In this document: one piece after another, positions 23,574-43,463 of the stretch | Position numbering within the stretch: position 1 is the first letter of the stretch | Layout: every line of letters starts with the position of its first letter | Source: Ianthella basta | Lineage: Eukaryota > Porifera > Demospongiae > Verongiida > Ianthellidae | Assembly (NCBI GenBank): GCA_964019415.1 | Contig: OZ025889.1 | Location: forward strand, 4,511,399-4,575,398 | Length of the DNA stretch: 64,000 bases | Reading direction: 5' to 3' | The notes under the pieces: generated by a model | What the model saw: the letters and a program-made list of their open reading frames with translations, nothing else | Databases searched by the model: none | Told to the model about the DNA's origin: nothing | Position numbers and translations under genes: made by a program

Positions 23574-24391
23574 CTGTGAAAGTGGAATGACTCAAGCTAC
23601 ATAACTTCACACATGTGGATAGTGTTCTATGAAAATGATATGGCTTCTATTCAGGCAAATGTTTGACCTTCTATTTTTCTTCTCTATCCTGTATGCAGAT
23701 AATGTGGAACACAGAGAATCAGAATGGAACATATCCTACACTCTTGCACCCTCTGTTTATACAAGGCCTTCACATGAATCAATCAAGCACACAAAGAGAG
23801 TATAAGAATGTAATGGCTCTGTTTGTTTCAACACTCTGTGATTCCACTTTATAGTGTAGGTGTGTATGCTGTGCATGACCTTTTACCTTATCATTCTACC
23901 CTGTAAGTGTTATGTTATGATTTATCCTGTTTTTTGTAAGTTCTGTGCTGCATGCTGAATAATCGGTTGGTTCTCGTTGTTGCCTGAATGCGGGAGTGAT
24001 CAACCCACGACTGTAGTAGAGAGCTAAGACACTACACACTTAATGTGCAGGAGTGAGAAGCAGAAATAAAAGGACCATGTCTGTCCACGTGGAAGCCATA
24101 ATGCTTGAACATGACTCACATGTGCATGAATCGATTCATTTCAACGTCACTATTTCGCAACTGTTCTGCTGGAACATTTAAAGTATGATTAAAAACGGTT
24201 GGAATAGATGGATGAACAAATTGTCTGGCCTTTAGGTAAAACAAAATGAATCAAAACGGAACCTTAACGTTGACCTTATATTGTCACATACACTCAATGG
24301 TAACTTTGAGCTGTACCATATATAGGAAATGACATAATACAATTGCAAGAGCAGAACGCCCTGACACCAAAGATCTGTGTCAGTTGTCAAA
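23574..24391. other. Upstream of the small receptor; nothing recognised
   Basis: A first exon with signal peptide for the receptor at 20678-23573 would be expected here or further upstream, but I could not find a convincing one. Confidence 0.3.
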
Positions 24392-24676
24392 GTCATCCAA
24401 CAAAAATGGAAGAGCCACAGACAGTTGTTTTGCCCTAATTGGGACTCATTAGTGTGGCATACTGATGGTTAATGGTCAGATGACTGGCTGCTTCTGTATC
24501 CACCACAAGTTAAACACTTGTGGCTTCAACAGAAGCAGACAAAACCACAAGTGTTTAACTTGTGGTGGATACAGAATCAGCCAATCATTCAACCATCAAC
24601 CATCAATACGCCACGCTGATGAGCCCCAATTAGGGTAAAACAGCTGTCTGTGGCTCTTCCATCTTTGTTGAATGAC
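24392..24676. mobile_element. 285-bp foldback element
   Basis: The two halves are inverted complements over about 130 bp with few mismatches. The ends read GTCATCCAACAAAAATGG and its complement, and the centre has CCACAAGTTAAACACTTGTGG-type hairpins. No coding capacity is seen. It looks like a foldback MITE. Confidence 0.8.
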
Positions 24677-25157
24677 TGGGGGAGGCGATCACTGGTTACC
24701 AACCAATAGGGCTTCATGCCACCCTGCCAACTGAGACACCAATACTGGTTTAGTTGGTAGGTCAGGCGTAATATCCAGTGATTACCCTTCAATCTACATA
24801 TAGGTTACACATTGGGATCAGAAGGTTTAGCAATTTACACACCTGAGGGTGGAGCCCGAAGGTGTGTGAATTGCTAGACCTTCCGGTAAGATTATATAAC
24901 TATTTTGTACCAGGATGCCACACATCTGGTGGGCAGAGTCCGAGGATGTCATTTGGTCGGGTTCATCGAATATATACACGGCCTCAGGCTTCACTTTGGA
25001 ATGTATATCCAATGAACCCTGGTCCTCATTGTACAACCTATACATACGTACACCATGCACAATGCACTATAAGAATGCCCCTACATACATCCACTGCGTA
25101 TAGCATGCAAATATCAATTGTATGGTGAATATACAAAGTGCATATCAGAAGGTTTAC
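24677..25157. other. Downstream of ectodomain unit G1
   Basis: This is homologous to intron 2 of gene A and carries the hairpin at 24817-24885. A transmembrane exon should follow the ectodomain exon here, but none is present. Confidence 0.55.
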
Positions 25158-26688
25158 CTGTCATCACTGGACTAGGTTCAAAGTCAAAGGACATGAATGG
25201 TACTCCAGTAAAGGACATTAGTGGATGGCATAAAAACTGCCACTGAGTAGAAGTCCAGCAAGGGGTAGGGGCTTGAATACCAATGCCAGGTCCATCAGCA
25301 ATAGCAAGGGGTATGCCATTAATAACGACAGTGTCTAGATACGTTCCAGTTGGTGGTAGATAAGCACCCAGTACATCACCAGCCTCAACTTCAATGCTTT
25401 CATTAAAGGTCATTGTCAATGTCACTGTTTGGCTAGTAGAGAAGAAGTATAGCCCAGGAGTAATCGATAACGCACTAGGAATCTCAGCACTAGTGGACAA
25501 TGATATACTGAAGTTCCGTCCTCTTGTGATGTAATGGTCTCCATTTTCCTGCCATAGCTGCATAGTCGACACTAGAGTGTCATTGTAGTAGTAGTAATCA
25601 TAGTCGATTTCTTCGATATGTATTATTCCTTGAACTCCCAGAATACGACCACTGCATTCGAACTTAGCCAATGGGAACAAGTAATACCCTTCAGAGATGA
25701 ATAGCCTTAAGCTTGATGTGATGTTCGGATCGCTGATATCAGTAATCAGTCCAGGCATACACTGAGCAGCTGAGCAAAACAAAGTAGACCCCAAATAAGT
25801 GGCTTATCATAGAGCAAGTCTGAAAGATAACATGTAAGTTCAAGGATAGCATAGAGACTCATTGCTAAGTACAGTCACGGATCGACAGATAACTTCCAGT
25901 TCGAAGGCTATCCATTGACCCGATACGTTAAGTCACACACTTACATATATAACCTCCACTGCTAGTACTTGGAATTACAATTGCAATTGCAATTGCTATG
26001 AAGAGAGCGAGTTTAAGCAGGACATTCTATACCTGGAGGACAGACTGTGATTATGGACAAAAGAGAAATTAACCCCTTCTCATGTAGGTCACACTATCTA
26101 ACAACAGCTCAGTGTAACAATCACAATGTTTAGGTAGTGAACTAAAGGCAGCTCAAGACTCAAAGAGCCAATGGAAGAACTGCCCAGCGTCACCTTATCA
26201 ACAAACATTCACCAGTCCAGCAGCCATTATTCAGTGTCGACTCAGAAGCCCAAAGAAAGCAATAAGCAAAAGCTTGCAGTACGAAAATAGGAGTTGCTGC
26301 ACGTATTATTAAAAATGACCTGTACTATACAATACGTATATGTCCTTCCAATGCGATACGGGTACGCAGGTCCTAGCTATACAGTGTCATACGTAGGTCT
26401 TCACATGCGGAAGAGCGGGGTGACGTATAGACAGGGAGATCAGCTCGGGTAGATGATGAGGAGTGCACCTGCAAAGAAGCTCTTCAGTATACAGATCGTG
26501 AGGCGAGCATCTCTCCCAGTGGGCAAAGCAACACTCAGCAGCACCCCACATGACCCACTGCACGTGCCCCTCACCTCACCTGTGACATTATCCTGAGCGG
26601 GCACGGACGGATTTGAAAGTGCGTAGAGATTCAGAAGAAGACACAAGACTACGGTTCGAGGCATTGCCTCTAGTTTAGCCATTGCCAT
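25158..26688 (-). CDS. Orphan RTK ectodomain unit G1 (signal peptide + ectodomain)
   Basis: Exons are 26580-26688 (MAMAKLEAMPRTVV... signal peptide, donor CACAG|GTGAGG) and 25158-25769 (612 nt, phase 1-1, acceptor TTGCTCAG, donor ACAG|GTAAAC). The ectodomain is about 85% identical to gene A's, with the same four Cys and the GDVLGAYLPP motif. No transmembrane, juxtamembrane or kinase exon follows within the unit. If the second donor is not used, the frame runs on 15 codons (KPSDMHFVYSPYN) to a stop, giving a secreted ectodomain of about 250 aa. It may instead be a dead fragment or an alternative 5' module of another gene. Confidence 0.6.
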
Positions 26689-26778
26689 GGTATTAAATCA
26701 GTATAGTCTATATAGTACACCAGTCTTACTTCACCTAACATAAATTATCAGTATGTACACAGGTCAGAGTGTCTATGC

Positions 26779-27463
26779 ATGTGGGACATGTCCGCTAATT
26801 GTTGACATAGCTATGATAATTGTTGAAGTAGCTATGATAACTGTGGTTTTGCACATTTTCCCCTGTTGCTGAGGTGACGTATTTTACACCGTGTGGCATG
26901 GAGTGCTGTCACAAGAACACCCAGCAGGTGCAGGGATCGAACAAAAATGATTGGTCATAGGTGTTTTTTGTAAGCCAAACAGATTATCTAGGATCTCCAT
27001 GCGGGGGTTTTCATTCCTCTTTCCTGAAAGGAGTTAGGTTGACCAAAACCTCTCTTTGACATTATCAAATTTAGTTTTCTTTCAATAAGTTACTAACTAA
27101 ACATTTTAATAAAACTCCCCACATGGAAAAGTTAGAGTGCACGAAGGCACATTGCATTGCATTCTCTGTTCTCCGCTCAGCTTCTCCCTCTAGACCTGAT
27201 TCACCATTTAGTTACAATTTATATGCTTAACTTGCAGCGGCTTTTCTTGAAACGTAAGACTTTATTAGCAGGTAATTCAACATTGAATACTAGTATTATA
27301 CATAATTCGACTTCAAGTCCACACTTAGAGTGGTGTGATTCGACGTTATCCGAAGGATAGAGAATAAGAAATAACAGCATGAAAATCAGCCGTGTACTGT
27401 TTACATAGGACATTTTGATTGTTTACATAGCCAAAGGTGATTGTTTACATGGACATGTTCCAC
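26779..27463. mobile_element. ~685-bp DNA element inserted upstream of G1
   Basis: Comparison with the same flank of gene A, where GAGTGTCT is followed directly by AGAGCATG, shows inserted sequence here. Its ends are short inverted repeats, TGGGACATGTCC and GGACATGTTCCA. It contains GTTTACAT repeats near its right end. No transposase is recognised. Confidence 0.6.
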
Positions 27464-27469
27464 TTGCTT

Positions 27470-27806
27470 AGAGCATGTTCATCACGCAATGATAACAATA
27501 CATAGTTGCGCATTATTACAATTAGTACAGCTAGTTCTGTACACAGTCTGCAGTGGGAGAGAGGAGTTATAGGGTGTAGTATGCAGTGTCACAAAGCAGC
27601 TTCAGATTCAAGCTGTACCAAGCAGTTTAATACCTTTCACTACAATATGCATATATGCATAGCTACGCAATGCACACATACGTAATGTGTACATGGCTAT
27701 ACATTACATTCCAAATCATTCTCTCATATACAGCTTGAATGCAATAAGTGTACGTCACTACATTGACCTGCTGTGGACCACTGTTGGCGGTCACTGTAGT
27801 ACTACT
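27470..27806. repeat. Copy of the gene A upstream flank, ending in a tail-exon stub
   Basis: This matches 17460-17780, including the last few codons and stop of the kinase-less receptor tail (GTCACTGTAGTACT). It then breaks off into unrelated sequence. It is a partial duplication joint. Confidence 0.65.
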
Positions 27807-28211
27807 GTAAACTACGCAACTACGTATATACACACACAGGTGGGAATGTCTTAACTTGCTGTCCAATGATAACAATACATAGTTGCACATTATTACAAGA
27901 GTGCAGCTAGTTCTGTACACAGTCTGCAGTGGGAGTGAGGAGTTATAGGGTGTAGTATTTGTACCAGGATGCCACACATCTGGTGGGCAGAGTCCGAGGA
28001 AGTCATTTGGTCGGGTTCATCGAATATATACACGGCCTCAGGCTTCACTTTGGAATGTATATCCAATGAACCCTGGTCCTCATTGTACAACCTATACATA
28101 CGTACACCATGCACAATGCACTGTAAGAATGCCCCTACATACATCCACTGCGTATAGCATGCAAATATCAATTGTATGGTGAATATACAAAGTGCATATC
28201 AGAAGGTTTAC

Positions 28212-29742
28212 CTGTCATCACTGGACTAGGTTCAAAGTCAAAGGACATGAATGGTACTCCAGTAAAGGACATTAGTGGATGGCATAAAAACTGCCACTGA
28301 GTAGAAGTCCAGCAAGGGGTAGGGGCTTGGATACCAATGCCAGGTCCATCAGCAATAGCAAGGGGTATGCCATTAATGACAACATTGTCTAGATACGTTC
28401 CAGTTGGTGGTAGATAAGCACCCAGTACATCACCGGCCTCAACTTCAATGCTTTCATTAAAGGTCATTGTCAATGTCACTGTTTGGCTAGTAGAGAAGAA
28501 GTATAGCCCAGGAGTAATCGATAACGCACTAGGAATCTCAGCACTAGTGGACAATGATATACTGAAGTTCCGTCCTCTTGTGATGTAATGGTCTCCATTT
28601 TCCTGCCATAGCTGCATAGTCAACACTAGAGTGTCATTGTAGTAGTAGTAATCATAGTCGACGTCTTCGATATGTATTATTCCTTGAACTCCCAGAATAC
28701 GACCACTGCATTCGAACTTAGCCAATGGGAACAAGTAATACCCTTCAGAGATGAATAGCCTTAAGCTTGATGTGATGTTCGGATTGCTGATATCAGTAAT
28801 CAGTCCAGGCATACACTGAGCAGCTGAGCAAGACAAAGTAGACCCCAAATAAGTGGCTTATCATAGAGCAAGTCTGAAAGATAACATGTAAGTTCAAGGA
28901 TAGCATAGAGACTCATTGCTAAGTACAGTCACGGATCGACAGATAACTTCCAGTTCGAAGGCTATCCATTGACCCGATACGTTAAGTCACACACTTATAT
29001 ATATAACCTCCACTGCTAGTACTTGGAATTACAATTGCAATTGCAATTGCTATGAAGAGAGCGAGTTTAAGCAGGACATTCTATACCTGGAGGACAGACT
29101 GTGATTATGGACAAAAGAGAAATTAACCCCTTCTCATGTAGGTCACACTATCCAACAGCAGCTCAGTGTAACAATCACAACGTTTAGATAGTGAACTAAA
29201 GGCAGCTCAAGACTCAAAGAGCCAATGGAAGAACTGCCCAGCATCACCTTATCAACAAACATTCACCAGTCCAGCAGCCATTATTCAGTGTCGATTCAGA
29301 AGCCCAAAGTAAGCAATAAGCAAAAGCTTGCAGTACGAAAATAGGAGTTGCTGTACGTATTATTAGAAATGACCTGTACTATACAATACGTATACGTCCT
29401 TCCAATACGATACGGATACGCAGGTCCTAGCTATACAGTGTCATATATAGGTCCTCACATGCGGAAGAGCGGGGTGAAATATAGACAAGGAGATCGGCTC
29501 AGGTAGATGATGAGGAGTGCACCTGCAAAGAAGCTCTTCAGTATACAGATCGCAAGGCGAGCATCACTCCCAATGGGCAAAGCAACGCTCAGCAACTCCA
29601 CACATGACCCACTGCACGTGCCCCTCACCTCACCTGTGACATTATCCTGAGCGGACACGGACGGATTTGAAAGTGCGTAGAGATTTAGAAGGAGACACAA
29701 GACTACGGTTCTAGGCATTGCCTCTAGTTTAGCCATTGCCAT
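28212..29742 (-). CDS. Orphan RTK ectodomain unit G2 (signal peptide + ectodomain)
   Basis: Exons are 29634-29742 and 28212-28823, with the same phases and sites as G1. The ectodomain exon differs from that of G1 by only a handful of bases, so the duplication is recent, or the assembly has separated two alleles. As in G1, no transmembrane or kinase exons follow, and intron read-through would give the same short KPSDMHFVYSPYN end. Both frames are open, arguing that neither is old junk. Confidence 0.6.
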
Positions 29743-29769
29743 ACAGTTCCGATGATAGATTTACATGCA

Positions 29770-30110
29770 CTGCATTTAGTCCAAACACTATACTCACACA
29801 CAAACACTCCATCAACAGCACAGCGTCTTACATTTAAACTCAGGCATTCATTAATACAACTTCCTAAATCACCTTACATTCCACAGTGTATCTATACAAG
29901 GTGACTGACACGCCCACAACATAGCTACAAGTAATTCAGTTAATTACTGTGTACAGCACACAAGCAAGGCCACACCACACATAACGAGGCCCTTTCATAT
30001 CATGAACCAGCATGCATCCATGCAACTAAAGGGCTACAATATAGATCTACAGTATGAAGCAGTCAGCCTCCTCCGTCACTATTCAGGACCCGGCCACTCT
30101 CTCGAGATCG
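29770..30110. repeat. Copy of intron sequence from the kinase-less tail gene
   Basis: This matches about 18247-18545 with few changes and ends at about 30110 against the relic signal-peptide flank. It is a third trace of the duplicated upstream block. Confidence 0.65.
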
Positions 30111-30187
30111 CGAGGCGAGCACCTCTCCCATTGGGCAAAGCAACACTCAGCAGCACCCCACATGACCAACTGCACGTGCCTCACCTG

Positions 30188-30274
30188 TGAAATTATCCTG
30201 AGCGGACACTTACAGATTTGAAAGTGCATAGATATTCAGAAGGAAACACAGGATGGCAGTACTAGTTCGAAGCA
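30188..30274 (-). pseudogene. Relic signal-peptide exon of a type-1 RTK
   Basis: The frame reads MLRTSTAILCFLLNIYALSNL and then meets a TAA before VSAQDNFT and the usual CACAG|GTGAGG donor. It clearly derives from the type-1 leader but has an in-frame stop. No ectodomain exon follows it. Confidence 0.75.
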
Positions 30275-31500
30275 TTGCCTCTAACTATTGATAGTACAAA
30301 CACGGGGATTGGAAACTCTGCAATTGCACAGTATTCATATGCATATTGAAAACACTCCATCTATTGTACATGACATGTTGCGAACAAATTGGTCAGCTGA
30401 CATCACCATAATATTATTTGTACATAGATAACAGACGCACATCCTGCCTCATTATGCAGCTTAAGACCATTTATTGTGCATTCATGGGTGCATGGGACTG
30501 TGCACTGATACAAGACTCATGCACATCATGCCGTCATGATGCTATGACATCATTCTCTTAGAATGTGCAGGCAACTCCATGCACAAAATGAATGAACTAG
30601 CTATGTAGTTAGTTGCTACATGACTGCTCAATTTCACTAGTGATTATCTAATAGCCACATTTCTTTGGCAATATTAACAATTATTAGCTACATCAAAGGC
30701 AAAGAGACAGTGCTACAGGCTCTATACCTTGGTCCTGCTGGTTCACCAAGGTCAGATCAGCTGAGTCTTACCCAAATTAGAGGTTTGCCTTATACGTACT
30801 TGATGATGCTATATATAGTCACATCCCAGTTTGGTCTCCAGTGCCAAACTATGAATATCGTTTAGCTATAATAGCCTTAAGCTTGCTGGCGAACAAAGGC
30901 TGAAAATCACGATCAAACACAAATGAAAAGGAATCTTTCATGACTCAATCAATCTATCTAGTATCCTTTTAATATGTCGGCTCCCACCATTCAGAGATTA
31001 GTCTCTTGTGTGCGGCAAGTTCTAGCCACACCAGCCCGAACTCTAATGGTGCACACGAACACATAGAGATAGCTATACGCTCTTGAGGAAATTTATCTGC
31101 AGAGCCCTCTCTATCGCACATCGAGTGCTACATCTGCTCACACGCGTACGTCGACGTTAGACAGAAACCTCTCGCGCTACATGTAGGCGATCACCAGTTC
31201 TAGATCTATCAATTCCACACACTTACTATGGTCCAGGACTGTTGGGGCTCAATTCGCCCTTTTTCCCCATCAGAGATTGTGCGGGAACAAAGAGATTGCG
31301 GCCGCGTACAATGGGCTAGGATACCTCGTACCGAGAGCGCCTGGATCATGGCTTCGATAAACCATGCACTGTGGTCATGATCACGCACTCACAATTGAGC
31401 CTAAGACCCGATAGCTAGCAGTAGCAGCTGGATTATGTGCCAAATTTGTCGTACCCATTCAGGTAGATGCAGTGTCTGTCGACGTAGAAGCAAAAAGTCA
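30275..31500. other. Intergenic, nothing recognised
   Basis: About 1.2 kb without a supportable gene or a repeat seen elsewhere in the window. Part of 30990-31380 (ATCGATTCCAC, GCGGCCGC, CTGGCTTCGATAAACC-type strings) is shared with 53500-53720, downstream of the other type-2 signal exon. It is therefore intron 1 sequence of a former type-2 RTK. Confidence 0.5.
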
Positions 31501-31507
31501 TAATTAT

Positions 31508-31680
31508 AGTGTGTGTGTGGCTCAGTGGCGGATCTAGGATTTCCAAAATTAAGGGGGCGTTCTAAAGTAGTTAGGTGCACAGACAGTGCCTCTGATATAT
31601 GGCCACAACGCCTCTTTCTGGTCCAGAAACTGCCCAAAATCCTGCATAGGACTAGCAAAAGCAGGGTTCCCTGGTGCTTA
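31508..31680. mobile_element. Likely end of a DNA transposon
   Basis: CAGTGGCGGATCTAGGATTT is a typical terminal sequence of animal DNA transposons. It abuts the donor side of the orphan signal exon and has no counterpart beside the equivalent exon of gene C. Confidence 0.4.
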
Positions 31681-31681
31681 C

Positions 31682-31766
31682 CTGTAGAGACCTGTGAGGC
31701 TGTGAAGAGGGAGAGACAGGACAGCAAGGAGAGGAACAAGACGATCATCCTTCCTGTTACAGCCAT
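31682..31766 (-). pseudogene. Orphan type-2 RTK signal-peptide exon
   Basis: MAVTGRMIVLFLSLLSC... followed by donor ACAG|GTAAGC is 75-80% identical to exon 1 of gene C (53921-54008) and keeps the same phase 1. The rest of the type-2 gene is absent; the next thing downstream is relic and unit G2. Its place directly upstream of the 3' flank of gene B mirrors gene C's place next to gene E. Confidence 0.7.
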
Positions 31767-32587
31767 GTAGCTACTAAATTTAGCTCTAAAGCTAGCGCTG
31801 GAAATTGGTATAGAGCGTTACCGTGTATTTCAGCGAATACGGTATAATTATCGTATTCCAAGCAGTTGTATATTCCAACGTAGACCGCGAAGGGGGCTGA
31901 ACCATTTCTTAACCATACAAGTGCTCATTATATTATGTACACCTGTTCTGACGTAGTGGCATGCAGTGAGGCACAAGTATGTGTATTGCAATTGCAAGGA
32001 ACTATTATACTTCACAAGGCCAAATTCATGTGTGTATATGCAGATTCAATGGGTGTATGGCAATGTACGTGTGTAGTGGCACTGTGCTAGCTAGATAGCT
32101 AGATTAACAAGCCATATACCTAGTGGCACTGCATGTAAACCATGCAAACAGGCATGACTACTTAACTGCCTATAGGATATGCTCATTGTACTCAGCTGCA
32201 GGGTCTTCGGGTTGGAGTTGGGCTGAGGTGAGTTAGATAAGCATGACAAACTGGTACCGAACAGCATGCACATACTGAACACATGCCTACATGTTACCAG
32301 TAGGTGAAAGTTTAGTGTGCAGAAATGATCAGAATAGCATTGCATGGATATAAATCATTCACATATATATATACATGAGCAAGCCATTCCACCCACACTG
32401 CATGTTGCTGCGGTGTCACACACAATTGGACATTGGATGCCCATGCATGTAACAGTGTATTGTTATGTACATCATGGTCAGTTATATGTAAACAAGTTGG
32501 ACTACATACTAACTATATAAAGTGAGAATTAGCTACTTCAGGTACATAATAATTAGAATAAACTTTCATTCAGGATCTTTAATTTAT

Positions 32588-40359
<7,772 letters not shown>

Positions 40360-40408
40360 TGCCTCTTGGCCTTGTATGCCACGTTACGCAACGTCATACT
40401 GATTACGT

Positions 40409-41280
40409 AGTAAGGCGGGGTAATTTGAAATATGGGGTAATTTGGAAAGTCAGCTCGCATTCAACGAAGAATGGCACAAACCGCCTGATAATCCATCTCA
40501 ACCAAGCCCAGTATACGACGGTTCCCTGCATTCAAAATCTTTGCTAGAAGACATTGGTATCACAGGGTTACCAGAAAGTTTATGGTAATTTACAGCTTAA
40601 ATTATACGCTGAAAACTCACCTTTGCCAAAATCAGAGCTTAATTGATATCCTGAGGTAGCATACACAGTGAGGGAGGCTTGTTGCAAAGAAGACCGACTA
40701 AAGTGCTCAAACTGCCGAGCAGCATTGCGAAGAATTACGGGGTCCATCGACATTATTCGTTAAATGCAGGTATTTCGGCCAAGGAATGACTTTCAAACTA
40801 TCACGAAGTACAAAGCTGAGCTTAGGAGATGAAGTACAAGGGTCTGCATGGATGCCAGAGGTCTGTCGATGATGCACGCTGGAAGACGTGTGCCAAGCGA
40901 AACGCACGGTATCACAAATATTTCATTCCTTTGAAGGAAATCCTCCCGTTCTACAATGTCTGGAACCAGCATTCACACATCTGTGAGTGCCATTTCAATG
41001 CACTGTAGCGGTTCAATTTCACTTCGGCCGTTCCCAACACATGGCATTTCAAATTACCCCGTCGGCCATTTTGCTGTAAAATTTCTAAGAAAATGATTCA
41101 GGCTACCGTGCATTCCCTGTCATAGCCGGTTTGAGATGATTTGTGTACAGTATGAAAGAGCCATGTCTTCTCCGACTTCTTAGAGAAATTCGCTCTGGTA
41201 CCCTTTGTAGTTTTCGTAAAATGTAATATCTTAGTTACCACGATGAAATGATATCCCGAATTCCCCCGCTTTACCCTACC
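40409..41280. mobile_element. Probable DNA element in the promoter region of gene B
   Basis: GGCGGGGTAATTTGAAAT at 40414-40431 has an inverted counterpart at 41046-41064, and a looser one (GCGGGGGAATTC complement) near 41255-41275. The corresponding upstream region of gene A lacks this sequence. The exact end is uncertain and no protein is seen. It begins only about 50 bp before the start codon of gene B, so any promoter of B must lie inside or beyond it. Confidence 0.5.
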
Positions 41281-41598
41281 CATACGAACACAGATGGGAG
41301 TGGTCTGAGCATGCTAATATTTATACATTGGCTATAGTAGTAAACAAATTGCACGTTCTTGCACGCTTGCAGATCTGTACACAGTCTGCGGTGAGAGAGG
41401 GGATTAAGTTGCAGTATACCGTTCCATAAAACAGTTTCAGATTCAAGCTGCATCAAGCAGTTTAATACCTTTCACTACAATACACATACACAATGCCTTG
41501 CTATGTACATAGCTATAAGTGACATTCCAGATACATTCTCTTATGGCTTAAATACAAATGTGTCACTGCACTCACCTGCTGTGGACCACTGTTGGTGG

Positions 41599-42759
41599 TC
41601 ACTGTAGTACTTCAGCATACTCATTACCAGGGCCGGTGCCTGTAACAGTCCCTGGTGGTGGTTGACTAGGGCTCTGCTGCATGTTCTGAAGGCAAATGAA
41701 CACAAAGCATTGCAGTACTATGAAAGCACTACTTTGATCTTACAAACGCATGCACCAGTGAATATATTAACATTATATATGATCTGATACATATACCCTA
41801 TACACTGCCATACTGGCTATCAGGGAGGATAGTTTTGTGCTTACTGATTCCAGTGCTAATCTTGTAAACTGTAACTGTATGCAAGGCATATACATGTAAG
41901 GGTCTACCACTCAAAAAGGCAGCAGTCAGCTGTTGGTGCATATTTTGGTAAATCTTTGACTTAGTAAGGACTGAGAGAATTAGTAGTAATATTATAACCT
42001 ACACAAGATACTATGAATGCTATGTGAATATATGCAGTTCAAATGATGGACTTTTATGCACTGCCTTCAATCCAAACACTATACTCACACACCCTCCACC
42101 AACAGCTTAGCTCATCTTAGTCATTCATTGATACAGCTTCCTAAATCACATTGCATTCCACAGTATCAACCCGTACAAGGTGTCTGCCACACCCACAACA
42201 TAACAACAAGTGATGCAGTTACTTAGTCTGCAGCAAACAAGCAAGGACACGCCACACACAAGAAGACCCTTTATATATTATGAACCAGTAGGCATCCATG
42301 CAACTAAAGGGCTACAATAGACAACCACCAGTGAAGCAGTCAGCTTCCTCACTGACCCAAATAGTGACAGCCTACTGTACTATCACTTCAGCAACACAAC
42401 CACTGATTAACAGCTACGAGGGGAGACAGAGGTCCCAACACAGGTGACCATGACAGGCCAGTCACTTACAGTGTACTGTGCCTACACTGAGAGCTGCTGG
42501 TAGTCCGGGGGTGGGGGAACACCTCTTGGTACGTTGTACTCGGCATGGGTTTGAGGAGGAGGTCGATGTAGGTAGTTGTACGCATGAGATGGGTTATACC
42601 CTGTTGAATAATGCAACGTCTCGTATCTACCCCCAGATTGTTCAGGCACTGTCACTGTTTGATATGCTGTGTTTTCTGCTTTACATGGAAAGTCGTAGCC
42701 AGTAACATTGCCAGCAGAGTGCATTATTTCATAGCCCAACTCAGCGTTAGAGGCACTGA
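41599..42759 (-). CDS. Tyrosine-rich cytoplasmic tail of a kinase-less receptor (copy 2, partial gene)
   Basis: Exons are 42470-42759 (phase 1 in, phase 0 out; acceptor GTCAACAG, donor ACT|GTAAGT) and 41599-41685 (28 codons and stop). Together they encode 124 residues rich in Tyr and Pro: YEIM, YETL, YNYL, YNVP, a PPPP run, and a C-terminal NEYAEVLQ. Phase and composition match the juxtamembrane exon that follows the transmembrane exon in the RTKs, so this looks like the tail of a receptor that ends without a kinase and relies on SH2/PTB partners. Upstream, only a cut-off kinase exon is present (43464-43708), whose phase 1 end would splice to it in frame. Confidence 0.6.
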
Positions 42760-43062
42760 CTGTTGACAGAGCAACTGTTTAGATAGAGTATCGTGGATGT
42801 AAGAAGCATGCAGCCTATACAACAATATTAATGGTGCGGGTGCACGTGAGTGCCACAAGGTCATGCAATATTAGGAATGGGTCAGTATCAAGTGCCATTG
42901 AAATGAAGTTGCATTATAAACTACATACTGAAACATGTAGTGCATATTATACACCAGTGGTACTGAATCTGTAATAAAACCACTAGCCAGCAAGAAACTG
43001 ATCTGTTTAGATGTTTCAGAAAACTCCACTTGCCTTCACTATTAAAATGGTACCAGTGCAGC

Positions 43063-43232
43063 TTACAGAAATGCAGGACAAAAACGGGTGCCATTGGAGT
43101 GCACGATGCAACCATTTAACGTCACTTGCACAAGGGTCTGCCATTCTGTACCCAAATACCCTTGTGCAAGTAACATTATCTTGTTGTAGCGCACACTACA
43201 GTGGCACCCGTGACTGTCCTGTGTTTCTGTAA
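43063..43232. mobile_element. 170-bp foldback element
   Basis: Arms of about 75 bp beginning TTACAGAAATGCAGGAC and ending GTCCTGTGTTTCTGTAA, with several mismatches; the inner arm contains ACTTGCACAAGGGT. No coding content. Confidence 0.8.
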
Positions 43233-43463
43233 CTCACACTGGCGGCCTTTACGGCTTACGGCACCAACACTGTATATATGCAGCATTTGTTATGCCAATA
43301 TTCAATAATTATGCAAGCTGGATCAGTCTGCTGTGTTATACATAGATTATATGGAAATTATCTTACAGTACTAATGTTAACTAAGTACTATAGTTATATC
43401 AGTACTATAAGATTATCTTACGATCACCTCAACTCAAATTTACTCTTAAATCACTTAACTCAC

